Positions 49,701 to 60,100 of a DNA stretch of 64,000 nucleotides are shown in pieces (positions within the stretch are counted from its first letter, which is position 1; the number at the start of each line of letters is the position of its first letter). The position numbers and the translations under genes are program-made. This stretch comes from Charina bottae (lineage: Eukaryota > Chordata > Lepidosauria > Squamata > Charinaidae), in the NCBI GenBank assembly GCA_023362775.1, contig JALMGJ010000029.1:8289268-8353267 (forward strand), written 5' to 3'. Below the pieces are notes generated by a model, which was not told the DNA's origin, searched no databases, and saw nothing but the letters and a program-made list of their open reading frames with translations.

Positions 49701-52700
49701 AGGACCTGCGCGGAATCCTGGCAGGGCAGGTTTGGAGGCAGCAAGGCACAAGGCAGGCACTAGGACCTGCGTGGAATCCTGGCAGGGCAGGTTTGGAGGC
49801 AGCCAGGCACAAGGCAGGCACTAGGACCTGCGCGGAATCCTGGAAGGGCAGGTTTGGAGGCAGCAAGGCACAAGGCAGGCACTAGGACCTGCGTGGAATC
49901 CTGGCAGGGCAGGTTTGGAGGCAGCCAGGCACAAGGCAGGCACTAGGACCTGCGCGGAATCCTGGCAGGGCAGGTTTGGGGGCAGCCAGGCACAAGGCAG
50001 GCACTAGGACCTGCGCGGAATCCTGGCAGGGCAGGTTTGGAGGCAGCCAGGCACAAGGCAGGCACTAGGACCTGTGCGGAATCCTGGCAGGGCAGGTTTG
50101 GAGGCAGCAAGGCACAAGGCAGGCACTAGGACCTGCGTGGAATCCTGGCAGGGCTCGGAGGCAGCAGCAGCTGTGACACACCCAGACACTGCAGCCGACA
50201 CACTAACGTGTCCCGACACACAGTTTGGAAAGCTCTGAACTAATAGCTATGCTATTGGCTTTAAATTATATAAACATCTCGAAGGAGACCACTTGAAGGC
50301 TTCAAATTATTGAGCTTGTGTTATGCTCCTGTATTTAGCTAATAAATGGGTATCTGCTGCCTTTTAATGCAAAATATGATGTTGTTCTTCTTTTGTAGGA
50401 TTCCATACAGCTCCATACTAGTGTCTTGCAAGTTTCCATTCCTTCTTTTTCACAATCATTCAGACGTTCAGAAGAACCTACTGATAAAGGAAATGTCCCA
50501 TCTGAGATGGAAACTGCAAGTGAAAGCAGGTAGAGACACTTTATGCAAAAGCCATCTAGGTTTTTCATGAGGAAATTAAAGTCAGTAAATTTGGGATCAA
50601 TAGACTTTGCTCATAAAGGGAGGTGTTGGCCAAATAAGCATCATACAGAGTTGTTGGGGCATATAAATATCAAATTTGGTAATGGTTGCCATTTCCAGTA
50701 ACTGCTTCAGTGCTGCAACATGGGATGTTCATAATTGAAGGAAATGGATGAGCAAGCCAAATAATTTTTGCATAACTATGATTATAATAATCCTGTTGAG
50801 CCCTAAACCAAACCCAATGATTTTGACAGCCATGTGTCGCTATCAGAGCTTTCCAAACTGTGTGTCGCAACACAAAAGTGTGTCGCCACACACAGTCTGG
50901 TGTGTCGCCACACAACCCGGAAGCGCTGATCATCATCAGCGCTTCCGGGTTTCCCTGCGGCGACACACCAACGGCGGCGCGCAAAAACCGAAAGCAGCAG
51001 CGCTTCCGGGTTTTTGCGCGCTGCCGCAATGGCAGCACTTCCGGGTTTTCCCGCAGCGACACACCAACGGCGGTTGGTGTGTCGCCGCAGGAAAACTTTG
51101 GAAAGCCTAGAATAGATCTTAGGGGGAGAATATTCTGCCAGTGTTTTATCTGAGCAAGACCATCAACAATTCAAACAGAATTTTTTTGATAAAATTCAGT
51201 AGCATTTTAGCCAGAGATGAATTCTTTCCCACAATTATTTTGTCGAGTTCTCTTAGTTTCCCTCAAAAATCCCTATGAAAATTTTGTTCCAATAAAATAC
51301 ACAGATTCCCCATAAATTTAATTTTACAAGAGCTAACCTTGACCACATTTATTTTTGTTCTAGAAGAAATAATAAGACAGTATTTTTAAGATTCCTTTTA
51401 TTTCCTTTTGTAGTGAAAAACACACAGCAGTGGTTTCCACAGAAACACAGCTAAGTGATACAAAAATGTAAGTATCATATAAAAATGTAAATCTTGACAC
51501 ATCAAAAACTGAAAACTATTAAAACATTTGACAGAATTGCCTTCATGTTGTTGACAGGGGTGTCCTCAGGGAGGATGGGGTCAAAACAGTGGTTGCCATC
51601 TTGACTTTTTTGACACTTCCCTGTGGACACTGCTGGCTCTTTCCATACACTTATTTTCTTGCTGCTGTTTTCATTATTCTAGCTTAACTTTCTTTCTGTT
51701 ACAGCATGAAACGTCTTCAAGCAAGTTGTATAGCACCAGGGATTTATCGAATTTTGTAACATATTCCCAAACAATATCTGGCTAGTTTTTGTGCTCAGGC
51801 AAAAGAGTGATTGATTTCTAATGCTCCTAAATTATTAATCAGCATCACTCGTGCTTAACTTAATGAAGTTATTAAATGCTTTGCTGAACGGAGGTGTATA
51901 TTTTTGTAACAATTTCTAACCCAATAATTATTTTGCAGCGAATACGTGAGACAATATTCTTCTCACAAGTTTAATAAAATAGAAATGGCAGACTGAGAAG
52001 GATATTGTATCAAACCGTGAAATCTGGTTCTTGGCAGTTAGTGATTACTAAGAGTATTTCAATGGGATTTGGTGAAAGAGTTTTGGAAGAAGGTACAGAA
52101 ATTGAAGACATAATGTCTTGTTTTGGAGGGAGTTTACCATATTATCTTTAAGTGTATCATAGAGAGAGGGAGACATGTTTTAAAATTGAGATGTTCCTAT
52201 CCTGGAAATCCTGTTCTGAATCCAGAACAGGATACTCTGATCTTATCAGAAGTCCCCCAATCTTTAAAAAGGGCGTTCTGACATTTCTTTCACAGGAAGA
52301 ACCCCTTTGGATTTTGGACCACTTAAGATAAAATTGATTTTCTTTTTGGTGTCTTCGAGTCAGTCTTGACTCCTGGACGCCAGACAAGTCCATGCAATTT
52401 TCTTGGCAATATTTTTTCAGAAGTGGTTTGCCTTCTTCCTAGGGTTGAGAGAGAAGGACTGACGCAAAATCACCTAGCTGGTTTTGTGCCTAATACAAGA
52501 AAAGAATTCACAGTCTTCTGGTTTCTAGCCTGATGCCTTAACCACTACACCAAGCTGGGTCTCAAATTATTTAGGAAAAAGATAAAACATTTACATTAGC
52601 AAAGTGTTTCATTTTTAAAATATCTTTTGCACAGAGATAATTCTAGGAGAATAATTTCTCTCTTTGTTATTACTGAAGCATGACTTTTTAAAGCAACTTT

Positions 52701-54118
52701 TCCTTTAGCTGTGTAGGCAATCAGTTTGAAAACAATCTGAAAACTAAATCTAAAATTAATGATAAAATTAAATTCAGTAAAGAGAGCATGCTCATTGACT
52801 GCATGACTGGAACACTGAAAAGCTTTATTTGTTGCATATTGCCATTTAAATCACAAAGAAAAGGCATGTAGTTTGATCTTTTGTCTGTCTGGTTATGGAC
52901 CTGTAGTTTGAAAAGTTGCAGCAGAGAGGAATGTCAGAGGTAATGTGCATTTCCAAAGTTTTCTGTTCTGTCAGCTCGAGGATAATAGATTCAATTATAT
53001 GATACTTCATATTATTGAGAGCATTTATTGCCTCTGTAATTTTTAGTCCCTTACCATCAATTAATTTTAGAGGGAAACTGTGTATCCTCACAAACTATTA
53101 AATTGGAATTTATCAGATGATTCCTTGCCCTATTTGATCACCCTCATTGGGCTTCTCATTTAAGCTGGAATAATGTAGCCAAGAAATAAGTGAAATATTC
53201 TGGTTGTTGCGCTGTATCAGTCTAGTAGCAATTGGGCAGCCTGATTAATGTTTTGTATAAGCACATTATCTTAGGAAAATGTATTGACAAAGCCATGTCT
53301 CTTTTGTGGATGTGTACATAACACACATTTAGGTCAAAGGTGGTTGTTGTTTTTTTTGTAGTTGTGTGCAAAACATTTGGAATTCAAGACACTCCATTCC
53401 ATGTGTTTGGAATTCAAACGTGGTTTAAAACGGTGGTTCTAAACTTACAGAAAGCAGTAAAGCAGAATGCTGTCCCAGTCATTCTGGAAGTACTTCCAGG
53501 CTTGAAACAACAGCACAACCAATTTGAAGATTCATTCATCTCTAGTTTCTTGACCATTCCCCGTGCATATCAGAGATTTCCTTCAAACATTCTAACCAGG
53601 TTTTTTCCAGCTGGAAAAAAATCATTACAGACTGTTATGGAGCTACATTTTCAAGGAATAATTTGTAGATGTGGAAAACTATTGTGTTTTCTTGAGATAC
53701 CTGATTCTCTCCTCAAGTGAGATGTCAGCTGGAAAACTTCCTCAGCTGATAGCTAAGTCTTGACATTGTTCACGTTTCTTGCACTCCTGGTTTAAAAGAT
53801 TATATAATTTGTTCTAATTTTTACCTTACTCATTGAATGTGTGAGACACAAGATTCAATTTTTGTTTGCTTATTTTTCTTATAAATGATTCCAGAAGTTC
53901 AGCTCTACAAAAATCTAGCAGTCTTGGGAACTTGAAGAAAGAAGACTCAGATGTGGGTAGTCCTATTTTTAAAAAAATTATTCTTATTAATGGTTGATCT
54001 GCTAATATTAACTCATACTATTCTTTTGACTCCATAATCTGTGTTTCAGGGTTTTGGATTGCCTAATGAATATTAAACACTTAATAATAATTTATGTTAT
54101 TATTCATAAAATAGAAAT

Positions 54119-54157
<39 letters not shown>

Positions 54158-57100
54158 TGCTAGAAGCTTCATTTGTGTGATAGCAAATCAGAGAGAGATT
54201 AAATCTTCCCACCCACACACACCATGGACATACATCTGTATGATAGATAAAGTCATACTAGCTAGGTTTATTTTGAAAAAAATGTAGTTTACAATTTTTT
54301 TTAAAAAATGTTTCCATTGTCTGTTTTTTTTTTTTTTTTGAATAATTGTCTGAAGGCTCTAAACCTAGGATGACCATATTTCCTTGAGACAAAAACGGGA
54401 CAAGAGGAACCGAAAGCCAGAAGTAGCTGTAGCGGTGCGAAAGAGCCAGAGCAGCTGATTGGAGGGAACCCGGAAGAGGAATCGCCTCCGCCTATCAGTG
54501 CGCAGCAAAGGAGGTGGGAGTTGGAGGGAACCCGGAAGAGGAATAGCCTCCACCTATCACGCTGCTCAGCCCGCCTCTCCCACCTCCTTTGCTGCACGCT
54601 GATAGGCGGAGGCGATTCCTCTTCTGGGTTCCCTCCAATCAGCTGCTCTGGCTCTTTCGCGCCGCTCCAGCTACTTCCGGCTCTCTGTTCCGGCTGGCGG
54701 CAGGGACAGGCTAGTTCCTGACAGGTTTTTTAAAAAACAGGACAAAATTGACTTTTATATTAAAATGACGGGATTGTCCGGAAATGTTAAAAAAATGGGA
54801 CTGTCCTGTTCAAAACGGGACGTATGGTCAGCCTATCTAAACCTGATAAAACAGATTATTTTATATGCTGATCAGGATATTTTATTCAATCAAGTGTCAT
54901 AGATGAGCTGAACTAAACAAGTTTTAGTTAAAATTAAATGAACAGTTATTCAATGAAATATCACTTTGTGAAATATTTAATATGTCCAATTCTTCCCTAA
55001 CAGGATAAAGAGTCCAGAGAGAAGCAAGATGAGGTAACAGGATAGACAGAGCTGGTTGTTTTGCTTTCTATCATATTCATTTATTTTTGAACAATGTCCT
55101 TGTTTGTGGTTTCACACCAATTCACAGTGTGTACAAATGTGCACGCATTACAAAATTCAGCGAAATGTAAAAACTGAACGAGAATTATATTCTGGATGAA
55201 AGTGCAACTGCAAGTCTTTTTAACAATATAAATAATAATATATTTTTTAAAAAGTTCAGGGTAAATTAAGCATCCCTATGTCCCATTGAAGCAGATTAAA
55301 ATTGTCGGAGGAAGCGCGGATATGGAGCGGCCTGCCTCTCTCCTAGGCACCAGTGATCCAAGTACTATGCAGTAAATAGACTCCAAACAGAAGTTATATC
55401 AAATATCCTATTTACTTTATATACATACGTATTTACAGATCACTTCCACAGGTAACAAATGATACACCATCAACGATACAGCTTTCACGAGGTAAAAATG
55501 GGAATAAATGAAATACAGAATATCTCTGCATTTATAGTCAAACTGACCTATCACATCATAGGTCAATCTCGTTAACTACCACACCCAACCTAACTCTAAG
55601 CACCTGTTGAATGAGTCACACATGACACATCATTCCTACAACAATGGCTGCTAATTGGGTGACTGTGCAGAATATTTCACCTTTTACCTAGAAATCAAGC
55701 CTCTCTGTATAATTTATATCTAGAAGTAAATTCCTGGGTTTATCAAACCCTAACACCCCTTCAATTTACAATAGATATCACATTCACATATACAGAATAG
55801 AAGACATACACATTTGAGATATACACATCCTATGTCTCTCTAAGCTTAGAGGCTTTGTCATCACATCTGCTACATTACACTCAGATGGACAATATTGCAA
55901 ATCAATCAGAGACTCTTTAACAGCATTCCTAACATTATGATACTTGATATCAACATGCTTGCTTCGTGCTCTGACCTTATCACTCTTTGCAATCTGTATA
56001 CATGCCTCACTATCATCGTATACACATATAGGCCCCTCAATTGTTATATTTACATCCATTAACAATTGCCTATACCAAATTAATTCTGAACACAAATCAG
56101 ATAATGCTGCATACTCCGCCTCTGCCGTTGACACAGCTACTGAACTTTGTTTACGAGACCTCCACCCAACCAAGGTGTTACCAAACATTATTATCAACCC
56201 TGTCATTGATTTTCTGTCATGTACATCATTACCCCAATCACTATCTACATAGCATTTCAATTCCAATGGCTTACATGGTTTTATCAATAAACATTTATCA
56301 ATAGTCCCCTTCAGATACCTAAACACACGTTTGATACCTTGCCAATGCCTCTGAGTAGGTTTGGTTACATATCTACTCAGAACATTTACTGCGTTCCCGA
56401 TATCAGGACGCGACCATTGTGCTATATACAATAAACTTCCAATTATTGACTGATCACATATTCTTGATCACACGAAGTTTGTTCATCGTCTCCAGTCTCT
56501 GATTTAACAAAATCTGTTGTCATCGGGGTAGAAACTTCTTTACACTGTTCCATATTGTTCTCTCTTAGCAGTGCTTCAATTTTCTTCCGCTGCTCTAGAA
56601 CATAACCCCCAACAACCTTCTGAATACCCATTCCTAGGTAATTCTTAATTTCTCCCAGATCTTTGGCATGAAAGTGCTGTTTCAGATTTTCAGTAAATTC
56701 AGTTACCCTGCTTTGATCTTTCGCTATAAGACACAAATCGTCTACAAAAATCAAAAGCAACATCTGTTCATCATTTTCACATTGCTTTACATACAGACAT
56801 GGGTCAGCTATACTACACTTGAATCCCATTCTTTGTAATTCCTTATCTAAAGTTAGATTCCAGCAACGTGCCGACTGCTTGAGTCCATACAATGCTTTCT
56901 GCAACTTGTATACCCTTCCTGCAATCTTTGATTCATACCCTGGGGCTTCAATCATATAGATCTCTTCATTCAAATCAGCATGCAAATATGCTGTTGTGAT
57001 ATCATAATGCTGTACTACACAATTCCCAGCTGCTGCCATTGCTAAGGCAAACCTAAATGTCTCCCCTCTTAGCGTTGGTGCAAAAACCTCATCATAAGTC

Positions 57101-60100
57101 TGATTCTTTATCTGGGAAAATCCTTGTGCTACCAACCTAGCCTTATACTGAATATCACCATTCACTAAGGTTTTCTTCTTATACACCCATCTACAGCCTA
57201 CTGCTCTATGCCCCTCAGGCAGCCTAGTAGATTTGAAAACCTTATGAGAATTAATGGCTTTCATTTCCACATCCATAGCAGCTTTCCATCTACTCTGCTC
57301 GGGTTGTGGCAACTTCAATACGTCCCTGTAATTACGAGGTTCATAATCAATAAAACACACTTTTACATCACCTGGTGTATAACGTTGAGGTGGTATGCCC
57401 TTGTTAACTCTCTCAGATCTACGCAACACTGTAGCATCCTGCATCATTGGCACACTAGGAGTTAATTCCTCTTCCTTCTTAATTACATCAGTGGCCTCTG
57501 TCCGCTCTGAAAACTCAAAACTGCTCTGACTAGGAAGATATACCTCACTACTCCCGTGTAATCTCTGCCAATTGCTGTGCTCACTAAAACTTGCTGACCT
57601 AGAGATAACAACTTTCCTGCCATCAGTGAACCTATATCCCTTGGTCCCTGGCTCATACCCCACAAACGTCAGCTTCTGTGCTTTTGCCTGTCCTTTCCTA
57701 TGTACCTCCTTATGCACGTGAACATAGGCAGTGCACCCAAACACCTTCAAATGAGCTAATGGTGGCTTCTTGCCATATAACATATAATATGGAGTTTGGT
57801 TTACAGATACACTCCATAACCTGTTAATTAAATAATTAGCAGTTAATATTGCCTCTCCCCAGTATCCTCTTGATAACCCTGAGTCAGCAATGAGTGAATC
57901 CTTCACTGTCTGCAATGCCAAATTCCTACGTTCAGCCACGCCATTCTCAGCTGAACTATGTGGGTTAGTTCTCCTATGCACAATGCCCCTTCTACGGAGC
58001 CATTGCTGAAAACTCCCACTCAGAAACTCTGTACCCCGGTCAGTTTGTAAACTACACAACTTTGTGCTATACCTACGTTCTACAAACTGCACCCAGTTTC
58101 TAAACTTTTCAAATGTTTGACTTTTAGCTTTCAATAGGTAACAGAACCCAAATCTAGTGTAATCATCTACAATGACTAAAACATATTTAGCACCCCCTAT
58201 TGAAGCTGGTAATGGACCAATTAAGTCAGCGTGAACTAATTCAAAACATTTATGTGACTTCCTATCACTGAATTTGCTCACAGGAAACACCTTTGACTTT
58301 GCAACCTTACAAGCTGTGCAATCCAAATACACTTGGCACTTTTTCAATTCCATTCCAGAACTTGCTTCTGACATCATTTCAATCACTTTGAAACTCGGAT
58401 GTCCAAGCCTTCTGTGCCACAGATGCGCACATGAATCATGTGTTGGCTTATTAATTGTAGCTAAACCATGATGGCTGCTGCTTGTCCTGGCTTGTACAAT
58501 TTCATAAAGACAGTTTTGCAAAATACCTTTGCCACAAACATTGTTATCTTTCATAACAATACATTCATTATTACCAGACTGTACAGTATAACCCTGTTTA
58601 TCCAATTGTGACACACTAATTATATTGTACTCCAGTTCAGGTACACACAACATTGATAATTCAATATTTAACCCTGGTACATATACAAATCCTTTACCAG
58701 TCACAGATGCAATGCTTCCATTAGCTAGAGTAACATGATCTTTATCAGCCTGCCTAAAACTCTTAAACATCTGTCTGTTATTTCCTATATGCTGACAAGC
58801 CCCACTGTCAATTAAAAATGGTCCCTTTAAATCTTGTTCTACACTTGAACTAATTAAAGACAGCTGTGCAGCGTCTCCTGGCGTGGAAATTTTCAGCTTA
58901 GCCTTCGGCTTCCGTTTCTTATCACAATGTTTCAACAAATGCCTTTTCGACCCACAGTTAAAACATTTTCGTACATGCAAAACATTTTCAGAATATTCCT
59001 TAACACAAACACTGTTTTGCTTAGCACTAATTACGTTAGTACACTGTTGCCTTCTTAGTAAAACCTTACACAACGGTGAGCTTCTTAGATGAACATTCTT
59101 TAAAGCTTCCCAACACTTATAGGCTAACTGACAGTCTCTAACATAACACAATTGGCTATCTTCCAGACATAAAATTATGCTTGCCAATGCTCTATCGTCC
59201 TTTAGAGCAACTTCTTCATCTTCCAGGTCTGGTTCAGGGCAAAGTACACTCCTCCAAAGCCCTTCACGCCGAAGATACATTTCCATTTTATATGACCATG
59301 ACGAATAATTAGTGTCATTCAGTCTCTCCAGAGGAAATCCTCCCCCGACTGCAGGCAACATCTTCGCTGTGCTCATCTGTCTTCAGCCCCTTCTGGGCAG
59401 ACACCGATGATTAAAGACACAGACCTTATCAGAACGTCCTCCAGCTGCAAAACAAGCGTAGGAGAAAAAACACACACGCAGACACGGAGCCTGGGAAAGC
59501 TCCAAATCACTCCAAATAGCCACACGACTCCTGGATAGGCTTCCAAAGCTGCCAGCTCACAGACTGCACACGATCCACCGATCCACAGCCAGTGCAAAGC
59601 CTTCCGTCGTCTATGGCGTCTCTGCCGCCTCTGGGCCCGTAACCCTGTCAGAGGGAGCGAGGATGTGGAGCGGCCTGCCTCTCTCCTAGGCACCAGTGAT
59701 CCAAGTACTATGCAGTAAATAGACTCCAAACAGAAGTTATATCAAATATCCTATTTACTTTATATACATACGTATTTACAGATCACTTCCACAGGTAACA
59801 AACGATACACCATCAACGATACAGCTTTCACGAGGTAAAAATGGGAATAAATGAAATACAGAATATCTCTGCATTTATAGTCAAACTGACCTATCACATC
59901 ATAGGTCAATCTCGTTAACTACAACACCCAACCTAACTCTAAGCACCTGTTGAATGAGTCACACATGACACATCATTCCTACAACAATGGCTGCTAATTG
60001 GGTGACTGTGCAGAATATTTCACCTTTTACCTAGAAATCAAGCCTCTGTGTATAATTTATATCTAGAAGTAAATTCCTGGGTTTATCAAATCTTAACAAA

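Larger units (their letters stand above)
55303..60098 (-). mobile_element. Ty1/copia LTR retrotransposon, 4796 bp, antisense to PPFIBP1
   Basis: TSD AAAAT on both sides (55298-55302, 60099-60103). Two 453-bp LTRs with TG..CA ends, primer-binding site at 59633-59645 and polypurine tract TTGAAGGGG (minus strand) next to the 55303 LTR. Gene order protease-integrase-RT-RNase H on one polyprotein, diagnostic of copia. The coding region is damaged (gag deletion, frameshift), so this copy is not autonomous. Confidence 0.97.

Noticed and set aside
49630..50150. CRISPR-like direct repeat array
   Set aside because: Units are contiguous without unique spacers and lie inside a hAT MITE with a TSD, in a vertebrate genome.
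53340..53720. 126-codon open frame in intron 14
   Set aside because: No domain, no biased composition of real protein, no splice or start context; one of many chance frames.
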